From NCBI GenBank assembly GCA_038030265.1, contig CM075943.1, forward strand, positions 36,394,001 to 36,458,000: DNA of 64,000 nt. Direction: 5' to 3'. Both the position numbers and the translations under genes were made by a program. A model generated the notes under the pieces. The model saw nothing but the letters and a program-made list of their open reading frames with translations, did not search any database and was not told the origin of the DNA. This document shows positions 11,411 to 23,329 of this stretch, piece after piece (positions within the stretch are counted from its first letter, which is position 1; each line of letters begins with the position of its first letter). The stretch comes from Corythucha ciliata (Eukaryota > Arthropoda > Insecta > Hemiptera > Tingidae).

Positions 11411-14103
11411 AGTAAAAACCCACGAAATTTGGTCTTTAGCAAGCCCAAAACCCACGAAATAGGGGTTTTTAGTTTTTCAGCGGGAAACGGCCCCCACGAA
11501 ACTAGCTTTTTTGTGAGCCAAGACGTGCAAAATTGGTTCTATAGCAAGCAAAATCCCACGAAATTTGCGTTTCAGCAAATCAGCAATCTAAATGAACAAA
11601 ACATAATTTCGCATAGCCGTGAAAATGCTAAGATTAGTGTGATAATCGTGTTCAGCGAGTGAAATTTGAGATGTTCTTTTTTTTAATGAGAAAAAGCTCA
11701 AGAAATTGGTTTTTCATCTACAGAAAGCCGCGAAATTGGATTTTCAGCAATAAAACAACCGCGAAATTAAGGTTTCTGTGAGCCAGAACCCTGAAAATTG
11801 GTTAACGTAGTTGGAAAAATCAGCGAAAAGGTTTTTAGAGCGTGAAATCAACGAAAATAATTTCTAGTGAGTCAGACCTGCAAAAATTGGGTTTCAGTGC
11901 ACAAAATCTGTGAAATTTATATCTTTTTATCACGCCATGCCGTGACATTGTGCTGCAAAAATTGGTGAAATTTTCTTTTTTTAGTGAGTGAAATCCGATA
12001 AATTGGTTTCTTATGGTAGATTTCACCACCGAGAGTTAAAGTGTGAGTTATGTTAACTCAGTATTAACACAAAAAAAATATAAAAAAATACATCAAAATC
12101 AAAGTCATATGGAAAACCAAGTCATTAAACTTTGTATTATTTGTTTGTTAAAAAAATGAAGCGGTTCGTGGGTTGGGATTTTTGCTCCCGATACGTTGCG
12201 CTGCTCTACTATGAAAGTAGATTACCCGCTAAATTCAAAAATTTTACGAAAGTTGAGTGTTGAAAAAAACATATGGTATCAAGATGGATATCACGCTACA
12301 ACTTCAAACCGAAAATAAATGTAATAATTTTTGTATTTGGCGGGTTTTCTCCTTTTAGTGCATTTCATTCTGAAAAATGCACTATTGGTCTCGTCGTGAT
12401 GGTGGCAAACATGGGTCATGTCATGTTTTTTTCACGTTTCAGAACCTCTAGAACACGAATTCCGTGGTCTCCGGAATTCATATATATATATATTTATAAT
12501 ATTATGGCCGTTTTCTTGTTAGCACGATAACTCTCGAAGAAATCAATTTAGCGGAACGCGCTTTGGCACCAAAATCAGTAGTCATAAGACCCCGGTCGGT
12601 ATTGCATTTGGGCCAAATCGGTCAAGGTGGAGGGGGGGAAAATCGGGCTTGAAGTCGTCAAAAAATCACTAAAAATCACCAGTTGATTCTAGAAGCATCA
12701 TATTCGGTACGTATACTCCATGTTAGACTAGCCTTTGATTCCCATTTTAATTTTTTGAAAAAGTCAAGGGGGAGGGGGTGGTGCCCCCAGGGTGGAAGTA
12801 AGTGTGTGGTCTTGTTAGCACGATAACTCTCGTAGAAATTAATTTAGCGGAACACGCTTTATCTAAAAAAATCAGTAGTCATAAGACACCGGTCGGTATT
12901 GCATTTGGGCCAAATCGGTGAAGGAGGTGGGGGGAAAAATACGGCTTGAAATGATCAAAAATCACTGCAAGTCACCAGTTGATTCTAGAAGCATCATATT
13001 CAGTACGTATACTCCATGTTAAAGCAGCCTTTGATTCCAAGTTTAATTTTTCGAAAAAGTCGAGGGGGAGGGGGCGGTGTCCCCGGGGTGGAAGTAAGTG
13101 TGAGGCCTTGTTAGCACGATAACTCTCGTAGAAATTAATTTAGCGGAACGCGCTTTGGCACAAAAATCAGTAGTCATAAGGCCCCGGTCGGTATTGCATT
13201 TGGGCCAAATCGGTCAAGGTGGAGGGGGGAAAATAGGGGTTGAAATGGTAAAAAAATCACAACAAATCACCAGTGTTGATTCCAGAAGCATTATATTCGG
13301 TATGATGATTCCATTTTGAAATAGCCTTTGATTCCCATTAAGTTCAGCTTAAACAAACCCGTCAGCAAACAGTACGAGGGAGGGTCAAACATAAACGGAA
13401 CAAATCATGGTCTCAACATTACTACTTCTGGGACGGCTTAGGGTATCCGTATACAAAATGAAATGCACTCTTTCCGACCGCCAGCTGCCGGAGCGAAATT
13501 TTTATTCTTAACGGTAGCAAAAATCCCAACCCAAAATAAAAAACATTTTTTTCCTCGAGTCTGAGGACTTGGTTTTCCATATGACTTTGATCAAAATGTA
13601 TGTAAACAATGTTAGAGTTTGGTAATTCCAACCAAACTCCCGGTGGTGGAATTCACCATTAGTGAGCCAGACTCACAAAATATTTGTTATTGCGAGAAAA
13701 ATATTTTTAAAAATGTTTTGAATTATAGGGAACTTCACTTCGTTTTTGAGACTTTTTGGGGCCACGAAGTGCCCCTTCTCCACGTAGCGTGGAGGGGCCC
13801 CGATGTTATCCCGGGCCCGAGGCAGGGCCCCAACTTCAGTAATGACGGCCCTGGCTGCCCCTGATCCAAAATACTTCTGGCGCCACTGGAGCGAACCACA
13901 CATTCAAGGCGCCACAGCCACGTGACCTTGGTTGACAAAGCCCGGTATTCAAGCATTGAAATAATGAATGATTACGGCGGGGCGGGGAGGGGGGTAAAAT
14001 GTATAGGTGAATCGGCCACCATAGTTTCATGCGAATTTGGAACTGACGTCGTTGGTTGTCTATACAAGGAATTTTTGTGAGCGAATAGTTAATAAAAAAA
14101 AAA
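11411..14103 (+). repeat. Segmental duplication, copy A (interrupted by E)
   Basis: From AGTAAAAACCC at 11411 the sequence matches copy B (from 15514) almost base for base to 'gtattTGGCGGGTTTTCTCC' at about 12353. It then resumes at 'attcttaacgg' (13504) and continues to 'aatagttaataaaaaa' near 14099. The interruption is E element copy 2. Copies differ by point changes and small indels (for example an extra ~11 bp near 13705 in copy A). No coding sequence is credible. A GC-rich island (13785-13925) lies inside. Confidence 0.85.
12357..13498 (+). mobile_element. Family E element, copy 2, with three 296-bp tandem units
   Basis: Starts AGTGCATTTCATTC and ends GCCGGAGCGAAA inside a T run. The empty site is preserved in copy B at about 16440. 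The filled site has 4+5 flanking T versus 6 T in the empty site, compatible with a 3-bp TTT duplication. Internally the landmark AGCACGATAACTCTCG occurs at 12521, 12817 and 13113, an exact 296-bp period, so the element carries a tandem array of its own body. Copy 1 (2474-3405) is shorter. No open frame. Confidence 0.85.
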
Positions 14104-14970
14104 TTTCGCTCCGGCAGCTGGCGGTCGGAAAGAGTGCATTTCATTTTGTATTCGGATACCCTAAGCCGTCCCGGAGGTGGTAATGTTGAGACCATCATCT
14201 GTTTCGTTAATGTTTGACCCTCCCTCGTACTGTTTGCTGCCGGGTTTGCTTAAGCTGAACTTAATGGGAATCAAAGGCTGTTTCAAAATGGAATCATCAT
14301 ACCGAATATAATGCTTCTGGAATCAACTGGTGATTTGTAGTGATTTTTTTACCATTTCAACCCCTATTTTCCCCCCTCCACCTTGACCGATTTGGCCCAA
14401 ATGCAATACCGACCGGGGCCTTATGACTACTGATTTTTGTGCCAAAGCGCGTTCCGCTAAATTAATTTCTACGAGAGTTATCGTGCTAACAAGGCCTCAC
14501 ACTTACTTCCACCCCGGGGACATCACCCCCTCCCCCTCGACTTTTTCAAAAAATTAAAATTGGAATCAAAAGCTACTTTAACATGGAGTATACGTACTGA
14601 ATATGATGCTTCTAGAATCAACTGGTGACTTGTAGTGATTTTTTGATCATTTCAAGCCGTATTTTTCCCCCCACCACCTTGACCGATTTGGCCCAAATGC
14701 AATACCGACCGGTGTCTTATGACTACTGATTTTTTTAGATAAGCGCGTTCCGCTAAATTAATTTCTACGAGAGTTATCGTGCTAACAAGACCACACACTT
14801 ACTTCCACCCGGGGGCACCACCCCCTCCCCCTCGACTTTTTCAAAAAAATAAAATGGTAATCAAAGGCTAGTCTAACATGGAGTATACGTACCGAATATC
14901 ATGCTTCTAGAATCAACTGGTGATTTTTGGTGATTTTTTTACCATTTCAACCCCTATTTTCCCCCCTCCA
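14104..14970 (-). mobile_element. Family E element, inverted and truncated copy
   Basis: Begins with TTTCGCTCCGGCAGCTGG, the reverse complement of the E right end. It runs through two 296-bp-spaced landmarks (reverse-complement AGCACGATAA near 14487 and 14783), then stops abruptly at 'cccccctcca' where the 135-bp array starts. It is close to a mirror image of copy 2, so 12.5-14.97 kb is a large imperfect palindrome with about 600 bp between the arms. Confidence 0.85.
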
Positions 14971-15646
14971 GCAAGCAAAATCCCACGAAATTTGGTCTTT
15001 AGCAAGCCCAAAACCCACGAAATAGGGGTTTTTAGTTTTTCAGCGGGAAACGGCCCCACGAAACTAGCATTTTTGTGAGCCAAGACGTGCAAAATTGGTT
15101 CTATAGCAAGCAAAATCCCACGAAATTTGGTCTTTAGCAAGCCCAAAACCCACGAAATAGGGGTTTTTAGTTTTTCAGCGGGAAACGGCCCCACGAAACT
15201 AGCATTTTTGTGAGCCAAGACGTGCAAAATTGGTTCTATAGCAAGCAAAATCCCACGAAATTTGGTCTTTAGCAAGCCCAAAACCCACGAAATAGGGGTT
15301 TTTAGTTTTTCAGCGGGAAACGGCCCCACGAAACTAGCATTTTTGTGAGCCAAGACGTGCAAAATTGGTTCTATAGCAAGCAAAATCCCACGAAATTTGG
15401 TCTTTAGCAAGCCCAAAACCCACGAAATAGGGGTTTTTAGTTTTTCAGCGGGAAACGGCCCCACGAAACTAGCATTTTTGTGAGCCAAGACGTGCAAAAT
15501 TGGTTCTATAGCAAGTAAAAACCCACGAAATTTGGTCTTTAGCAAGCCCAAAACCCACGAAATAGGGGTTTTTAGTTTTTCAGCGGGAAACGGCCCCCAC
15601 GAAACTAGCATTTTTGTGAGCCAAGACGTGCAAAATTGGTTCTATA
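14971..15646 (+). repeat. 135-bp tandem array, five units
   Basis: Units start with GCAAGCAAAATCCCACG (the last with GCAAGTAAAA) at 14971, 15106, 15241, 15376 and 15511, exactly 135 bp apart and almost identical. The period is a multiple of three, so the minus strand stays open for 232 codons as a 45-residue repeat; I read this as a by-product of array homogenisation, not a gene. A single equivalent unit sits in copy A near 11411-11550. Confidence 0.95.
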
Positions 15647-17028
15647 GCAAGCAAAATCCCACGAAATTTGCGTTTCAGCAAATCAGCAATCTAAATGAAC
15701 AAAACATAATTTCGCATAGCCGTGAAAATGCTAAGATTAGTGTGATAATCGTGTTCAGCGAGTGAAATTTGAGATGTTCTTTTTTTTAATGAGAAAAAGC
15801 TCAAGAAATTGGTTTTTCATCTACAGAAAGCCGCGAAATTGGATTTCCAGCAATAAAACAACCGCGAAATTAAGGTGTCTGTGAGCCAGAACCCTGAAAA
15901 TTGGTTAACGTAGTTGGAAAAATCAGCGAAAAGGTTTTTAGAGCGTGAAATCAACGAAAATAATTTCTAGTGAGTCAGACCTGCAAAAATTGGGTTTCAG
16001 TGCACAAAATCTGTGAAATTTGTATCTTTGTATCACGCCATGCCGTGACATTGTGCTGCAAAAATTGGTGAAATTTTCTTTTTTTAGTGAGTGAAATCCG
16101 ATAAATTGGTTTCTTATGGTAGATTTCACCACCGAGAGTTAAAGTTTGAGTTATGTTAACTCAGTATTAACACAAAAAAAATACATCAAAGTCATATGGA
16201 AAACCAAGTCATTAAACTTTGTATTATTTGTTTGTTAAAAAAATGAAGCGGTTCGTGGGTTGGGATTTTTGCTCCCGATACGTTGCGCTGCTCTACTATG
16301 AAAGTAGATTACCCGCTAAATTCAAAAATTTTACAAAAGTTGAGTGTTGAAAAAAACATATGGTATCAAGATGGATATCACGCTACAACTTCAAACCGAA
16401 AATAAATGTAATAATTTTTGTATTTGGCGGGTTTTCTCCTTTTTTATTCTTAACGGGAGCAAAAATCCCAACCCAAAATAAAAAACATTTTTTTCCTCGA
16501 GTCTGAGGACTTGGTTTTCCATATGACTTTGATCAAAATGTATGTAAACAATGTTAGAGTTTGGTAATTCCAACCAAACTCCCGGTGGTGGAATTCACCA
16601 TTAGTGAGCCAAACTCACAAAATATTTGTTATTGCGAGAAAAATGTTTTGAATTATAGGGAACTTTACTTCGTTTTTGAGACTTTTGGGGGCCACGAAGT
16701 GCCCCTTCTCCACGTAGCGTGGAGGGGCCCCGATGTTATCCCGGGCCCGAGGCAGGGCCCCAACTTCAGTAATGACGGCCCTGGCTGCCCCTGATCCAAA
16801 ATACTTCTGGCGCCACTGGAGCGAACCACACATTCAAGGCGCCACAGCCACGTGACCTTGGTTGACAAAGCCGGTATTCAAGCATTGAAATAATGAATGA
16901 TTACGGCGGGGCGGGGAGGGGGGTAAAATGTATAGGTGAATCGGCCACCATAGTTTCATGCGAATTTGGAACTGACGTCGTTGGTTGTCTATACAAGGAA
17001 TTTTTGTGAGCGAATAGTTAATAAAAAA
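15514..17028 (+). repeat. Segmental duplication, copy B (no E element)
   Basis: Direct repeat of copy A with an offset of about 4.1 kb. At about 16440 it reads through 'ttttctccttttttattcttaacgg', the uninterrupted form of the site carrying E copy 2 in copy A. It ends at 'agttaataaaaaa' and then diverges. Confidence 0.9.
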
Positions 17029-20000
17029 TTTGTCGACTAAAATAATGACATTATGGGGCATACAAATAATACCTCTTTCCCGTCGAGAACATTGTTCCGA
17101 ACGATTTCCGAACAAATTTTGATTATAGTCTATGTCACACCATTTTGAAGAGTCGGCTTTCAGAGTCAAGCTGCACGCTACAAACGTTAGTGATCTTTAG
17201 ATTTTCAATTAATCCGACTTCTCTGGGATATCATTCGTGTTTTGAGCCAGAAGCAGTTATTTTGGGGCCAATGAATGAGATGGAGGGCCAAAATTTCCTG
17301 TTTGTTGTTAAATTGTCAGAATTTTGGAGCTTGAGTTTCCTAATTTTGTAGCAGAATTGATGGCTAGTGTGGGTTGAAGTGGGTAGTGACCTCCCATTTT
17401 ACCCCAATGGTAGTTTTTTGGTAATTTAAGTTTCTTCCCTCTCCAGAAAAAGGATTTTGGACTAAAAGCACTATACATTATTCATCCTAGGGAGACGGCA
17501 AACAAGCCTATTCGACTTTGTTGCTAATAGCGGTTCAATTTTGGCCCTACAGTGCCGTATTCAGCCCGATAACACTCAGTAACACCCGATAACACCCCCC
17601 TCACAAGATCCACGTCTGTCAAGCTGTTTTACGTCAATAAATCCCAGCTGGGGTTCCAGTTTGAGTTGCAAGCTGGATCAAAGGAGGCTCTATCATATAT
17701 TACATTACCCCCCTCCATTATAGCAACAGCCTTGCGGGATTTGGCCCGATCGCTCTCATTGGCGCCCTTGCGTGTTGGGAAATGACGTATGTGCCAATGT
17801 CGCCAGAAGACTGGAATTTTCTTTCAGATGCAACTGTCTTCATTGAAACTTAATTGAGTGCTATTAGTGGAGTCATGGTTACTTTCACATTAATACCATA
17901 AGATTCTGGAGCGAAATGTCTTGTTTCTCACCAATACAATACTTCAAGAGTTTAAATTACCAACTGATCGTTCTCAAACAATCTGTTAATTTAGCTTTTA
18001 CCCGAATCAAGCCTCGAGCCAGCTTAGGCCAAAGGGTACGGCCAATAGCTTCGAGGATCCACACCTCGTAGAGAGTTTTGACAGAAAAAGCAAATTCTGT
18101 CATTTTTATAGTTTCCTGGCCGAGTTCATGGGGCAATTTTCATATAATTTCCAAGATGCAGATTAAATTGGACGATTTTCCACTTTTGCGACCGAATAAC
18201 CACATTCTGGGGGGGTGGGGGCAAAATTTACCCATTAAGTGTTACGGGAATTGAGCTGCCTTTGGAACTTTTACCTGGCATCAAAAATAATGCTGTGCCT
18301 TTCACTCGATATTTTTATACTGTCCCCGTGAAAAAAGACCACCACCCTCGTTTCAACTGGTGAAATTGCTGTGGCAAGAGCGTCACCTCATTCTGTACTG
18401 CACAACCCAAAAGACGACTTTTGGCCGTTCGCGAAACCCGTCTTCCTCCCAATTCAATATCAAATGCGTTTTTTCTTTATTTTTCAGTATTGGTTCTAAG
18501 CCATACAGCCAAACAAATGCGTTTAATGAGCTGTAACTCAACTGACCCTTTTTTACACGAGCCACAGCCTGCGAAACATTGAACTTCGAGGTAACTACCA
18601 ATTTCAGAGTATAGGCCAGAACCCGCCCGACTTACGCCCAAGCCACCGGTGTCGAGCGTTCTTGGTGGGAGACGAGGTTACGAGAGACTGAAAATCGTTT
18701 ATAGCAAATTTGAAAAGATCAAATATAATTCAAGATTTTAGCCCAGTTCCCGACGAAAAATTACTTCAAGTGGGAAGCCGGTTTAACTAGATAAGTTAGG
18801 CAAGAATCTGCACGACACATCGCTCAAGTAAAAACGCCCCTGACTTGCCGTTAGAGAAAATTGATAATAATTATGAAAATGGCATCTTAGGGACCATGAT
18901 TGAACTAATACTTAAAAATAAAACCACCCCTCACCCACACATGTTCATTCAACACTTGTCCATTACATTCCTCTGACCTAGTTTAAAAAGCAAGTTTTTT
19001 TTTTCTCCTTCTCCCAGAAAAATTACGAAATGCGCCAATCGATTAGTGTATTTTGCACCTCGAAAGGCCCAACTCTAATCTCACTGAGAGTTTTTTTCCC
19101 TCTTCGCGGCGAGATTTTAAAAGAAAACTGTGCAAATGCATGCACACACAACACGTTTTATACAGCGACACGTAAGACGAACAAATTGTGCAGCATGAAA
19201 GAGTAATGAAGAAGGGGGAAGGAAGGTCAGGATAAACACAATTTTGTTTTAATCATTGTGTGCAACCAACCAGGCTGGTTTCATCTTTTTTTTTTAATAC
19301 CTATTCATTTTTCCCCGTAGATATCGTAACAGATATTTGAATTACATTAATTGGAAAGTTCACTCGAATTCCGAATGAAATCCACGGCATTAAGAGTTCT
19401 ACGCCTCACCCAGCCACCCCCCCCCCCACCTAGATGATTGGTAAAACAGTCGAGAGGGAGCAAGAGAGTCGCTTCCCATTCATGTTTCTGTCATTCGCAT
19501 TCTTCCCCGGGCAGTAACTTTTCTTTTGTACTCCCCTCCAACGTCATTTTTTTTTCTTTCTTCCTCCTCGAAAAAAAAGAAGAAGAAAAAATGAAGAGAA
19601 AAAAATACGTCCGCCTACGCACCCCAGCTAAGGCTTGCTCGTAAAGAGGTAGGCACAGCGATCAATGATTTGTAATATTATTAGTATTGAGAGGAAAAGA
19701 GAGTAGTGTGGAAGCAACCCACTCGAAGCCTATCCACCCCCTCTTTACATTAAATAAACAGTACACGCAACATGCTCAAATTGAAGTGAACTAATAATGT
19801 TGAGTGTGTATGTGAGTGCTAGTATATCGTGTCAAAAGGTAATGAAAATCTAGGAGAAAAAACTGCTCTAGGTGAACCAAAAATACTCACGTTGAATAAT
19901 TAATCAAAAGATACGAAGTGAATGGGTAAAAACCAAACGGTTAAAGGGAAGGGAGGAGTTCAATTACAGGAGGTTTGACAACCGCAAGAGAAGATATTTA

Positions 20001-20041
20001 AGTGTGTAGCGAGCACCAATGTAAAATCAATTAGGAGCTCC
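17029..20041. other. Non-coding stretch, no gene recognised
   Basis: Short chance frames only. Contains pyrimidine-rich and poly-C segments (about 19421-19431) and A/GA-rich segments (about 19570-19600). No repeat matched elsewhere. It would be the 3' flank and UTR of the possible minus-strand gene at 20 kb, but no AATAAA was seen on that strand close to its stop codon. Confidence 0.45.
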
Positions 20042-20544
20042 TTAATCAGCGAACTTACTAAAGTCAGGTTCGTCGCTTGAATCCAGTTCGTCGTCGGACT
20101 CAGTGCCAGAATCGTGATCGTCGTCCTCCACCTGAAAGGGAAAGTTAATTTGATAACAACCTGGAAAGGTCTACAGGACGTTGAAGGCGGCAAGGTTGTT
20201 GAATTGAGGAATTCCCAAAGGAAATGGGTACGATGTGAAAGAGCATTAAGTCCAAGAAGTACCCAAGAGATCTTCGAAGAGGTTTAAATCGATTGGAACC
20301 CGTGGTGAGGGGGGGCTCCTTTGTTCTAAGTGCACTGTCGCCATCTTGGCACACTCGTTCGCTGCCCGGGTCCCAAGTTGACCTTCAATGAAGGCGAAAA
20401 CTGAGGAAAATGGGAATTTCGGGAATACAACAATGATGGGTAGGGTTGGGGAATAGTGAACAACGGGAGTCTCACCTTGTGATGAGCAGGGTTTTCTTCA
20501 TTCAGCGAGTGAGTTTTTAGTTTGTGAGTTAGGAACTTGAGCAT
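20042..20544 (-). CDS. Possible two-exon gene for a small acidic protein (unrecognised)
   Basis: Predicted on the minus strand. Exon 1 is 20544 to 20476 (23 codons, start MLKFLTHKLK) and ends AAG before a GTGAGA donor. The intron is 20475 to 20132 (344 bp) and ends in TTTCCCTTTCAG. Exon 2 is 20131 to the TAA at 20042-20044 (29 codons). Both junctions are phase 0. The start has A at -3. Exon 2 is strikingly acidic and serine-rich (EDDDHDSGTESDDELDSSDE, then PDFSKFAD at the C terminus), unlike the AT-rich noise around it. The product would be 52 aa. Exon 1 could extend upstream, or earlier exons may exist: another open frame, 20982 to 20662, lies just upstream. I do not recognise the family. 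Coding status rests only on splice signals and composition. Confidence 0.4.
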
Positions 20545-21009
20545 ATTTTTCCCGGCCGCCCGTGTTCCGAGAAGGAAAAGCGCCCGAGGAGCCCGAAACG
20601 GAGGCCAGGAATGAAAAGAGAGAGAGAGAAAAAAGTCCTTATTCAGGAGGGACACCGAGTTTTAGGCCAACAGCAGGGCACCAATGGGGCGGAACGAGCG
20701 ATCCAATCTGAATGACATGCTGGAACACCGGCCAACAACAGACTGAGAGAATTCTGTTCTGTTCCCCTCCTCGCCGAACCGGCCCTCTTTACTACGAGCG
20801 AGTACGCCAGTCAGCTGAAGCGGAGTGGAATCGGCGCAGTCCATTCTGTCTCTTTCGAACGGGGGAGTACCCGTGCCGGGATACATTCCAGCACGGCTCC
20901 CTTGTAACACCCGGTCCACCTTTCGTTTTCCTCTCAACTTTCTTGGAGGTGTTCTGCACCCTTCCTCTATATTGTAATCCATGGTGTGGTGGGTAAGGGG
21001 CATTTCGTT

Positions 21010-22580
21010 GGGATCACCTTGCGAGGGTGAACCGCCTCACAACATCAGATGGGTTGGTGAGGGGGGGTATCTTCACCCACACGAAAGGTGTTTCCCCTTC
21101 GACTCATTGACCATACGTGGACTCGCCCAAGGCCCTGGCAGTTTCCTCATTGGCCCATTTGCCCTCGCCTATGCTCCTCGCTATGTTTAGCCCGCTCTTC
21201 TTGGCAACACCTTCTTATGAATGAAACCTTACAACTCAACGCATTCCTATCGTCTCACACTCACTATACTAATCACGGCCTACTCGTAGGCCAAGTATTT
21301 CCAGTGCCCCTGTCCTAGACAAATTTCAAAATATCGTCCCTGTACGATACGATTAAAAGCGCGGGGTGGAAGCTTTACAGCCATCCTAGAAACATCTCGT
21401 GACGGTGTCTTCCCTTTTCACAGCCACAAATCACTGTAAAATCACACCTTCATGTTACCACACATTTCTACAGGTCATAAGACCATGAGAGTCATCTGCT
21501 AGGCAACCCCTCCTCCTCCTTAATCGTCAGCAAAAACGTTGTTTCTTCGGAGAATAAAAAAAAAAATCGGGCATCAATTACTTTTTTTACGTGCAACGAT
21601 ATGCCCTTGGGATGCGTGAAATCGACCTAGTGTACCGAGACTTGTTTTTTTTTTTTTTTTTTTCGCATTAACATTTCAAACACCAGAAGTCTAGCGACGG
21701 CGGGGTATGAGTGGAAGATAGGGAGGAGGGGGGAGTTTGCTCTTTAGTTGACATTCCCCGGAAATTTTACCAGTTAGAAGGGTAGTGGGGTGGGAGGAAC
21801 AGAAGCCAGAAAAATATTTTATTTTTTCATTTCCTATTTTCCATCACTTCAAACTCTCCGCATAACCATGAAGAGAGTTATCTAGCTCCCCCTCCCAACA
21901 GCTACGAGTTGATGTATTAAACAAGCGAAGTCATTTCTTATAATTTGACATAGAGAAATGCCTCCCACCATATAATCACTTTCCACCCATTAACAGACCA
22001 TTTGAGCGCTTCAAATGAAAGCTAATTTCAAAGTGCCGTGCTCTCTTTCGTTGGGCATGAGTTTTCGCTACACCGAAACATTAAGAGATAGCGTTAAAGA
22101 CCTTGGAAACGGTATGTGATTCTCCCACCCCACCACATTAGCGAAATAATTTCGTAATTTTCAGGGTTGTGTTTCACTGAGTAGAATTGATAGGAATCCG
22201 TGATTTGAGGCGATCTCTTTATGATGTGTGAAATCGATTTATTGGGCAAAACATTTTTTTTTCTCGTCCAGAAAATTGAAGAAAAAAGCTACTTGGGAGG
22301 AGGGGGGGCTCTTTAATTTGAAAAAGGATTACAGAGAAAATTTATCGGCAAGGCTATGGATAACACCCGAAGGTATAATGAAACTATCAAGACAGAGACG
22401 TCATGGAGGTTAGCGCAGGCAATAAAAATCCATTGAGAGCGACTCGACAGGTAGCATCTTTTGAGACTGGTGAAGTGGTGAGCACTGTCGACTTCATCCT
22501 AGATCAGAAATTTTCAAATTGTCCATGAAGGCAATTGCGGGTTGAGATCCTGTTTCCGCGCTGCCTTGGGGCCAGAGTAC
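21010..22580. other. Non-coding stretch, no gene recognised
   Basis: GC-moderate at the start, possibly promoter-proximal to the minus-strand candidate at 20 kb, then AT-rich with long A and T runs near 21555 and 21645. No motif-bearing open frame or shared repeat seen. Confidence 0.4.
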
Positions 22581-22585
22581 CCTTA

Positions 22586-23050
22586 AGGGGAAACTGCAGT
22601 GATGATTCCTCAACCCCCTCCTATCACCCCTCGTCTACTACTCCGCATACACTTTATCGCTTTATTTCTGCACCAATCCTGGTTTTTAAGGACTCGTTTC
22701 AATCCTTAAAGGCTCGTTCACAAGTTCTGTTTGTGTTGTGTGGTGTCCATGCAACCAATCAAAATGATTCATTTTTCGAGGGAATAAATTTGTTTGGTTG
22801 TATAAACTCCACACAACTTTAACGTAGAGCTTGTGAACGGAGGAAGAGCGTAAAAGCTCAAGGCGAATTTAAAGTAACTTCTAGGATGAAATTTGAAAAA
22901 TGGAAAACTACTGATATGAGGAATTTCCTGAAGATAAAAACGAGTCCTTAAAAACCAGAGTTGGTGCAGAAATAAGGCGATAAAGTGTATGCCGAATAGT
23001 AGACGAGGGATGATTGGAGGGGGGTCGAGGAATCACCCGTGCAACTGGGT
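22586..23050. mobile_element. Foldback element, about 0.46 kb
   Basis: Two inverted arms of roughly 110 bp (about 22600-22714 and 22929-23035) share 'gattcctc(a/g)acccccctcc', 'ctttatcgc(t/c)ttatttctgcacca' and 'tttttaaggactcgttt'. A further inverted pair lies inside (CACACAACTTTAACG / TGTTGTGTGG). The left end follows TTA (22583-22585). A single related arm recurs at 62735-62860, also directly after TTA. No coding sequence. The arm differences suggest an old non-autonomous element. Confidence 0.7.
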
Positions 23051-23329
23051 GGCGTGACCACGACTTTTTCTTAAGAGGGGTTTTGGGTGCCTATAGGTAC
23101 AATAATTTTTAAAAAAATAAATCCTATGTTCATTTTTACGACCCCTCCTAAAAAAAAAAAAAATTAGAGGTCTTTTCATTCAAGATATACGTAAGTATTC
23201 AAGGGATTCAAGGGTGCATTAAAATACCCTCACCCATGTCAGACATGTTAAGTCACACTTGGCATGAGTCGTCAGTTACGCCATCTAAAAGATACAAAAT
23301 TATCAATTATAATATTTTTAGCGGGCAAA

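Noticed and set aside
13673..13903. GC-rich 'protein-like' frames in the duplicated block (13.7-13.95 and 16.6-16.87 kb)
   Set aside because: Same frames recur only because the DNA is duplicated. Several overlapping frames are open and none has a motif.
14913..15611. 232-codon minus-strand open frame with a 45-residue repeat
   Set aside because: Produced by a 135-bp tandem array whose length is a multiple of three. The units are near-identical at all codon positions and no start, splice or motif supports a protein.
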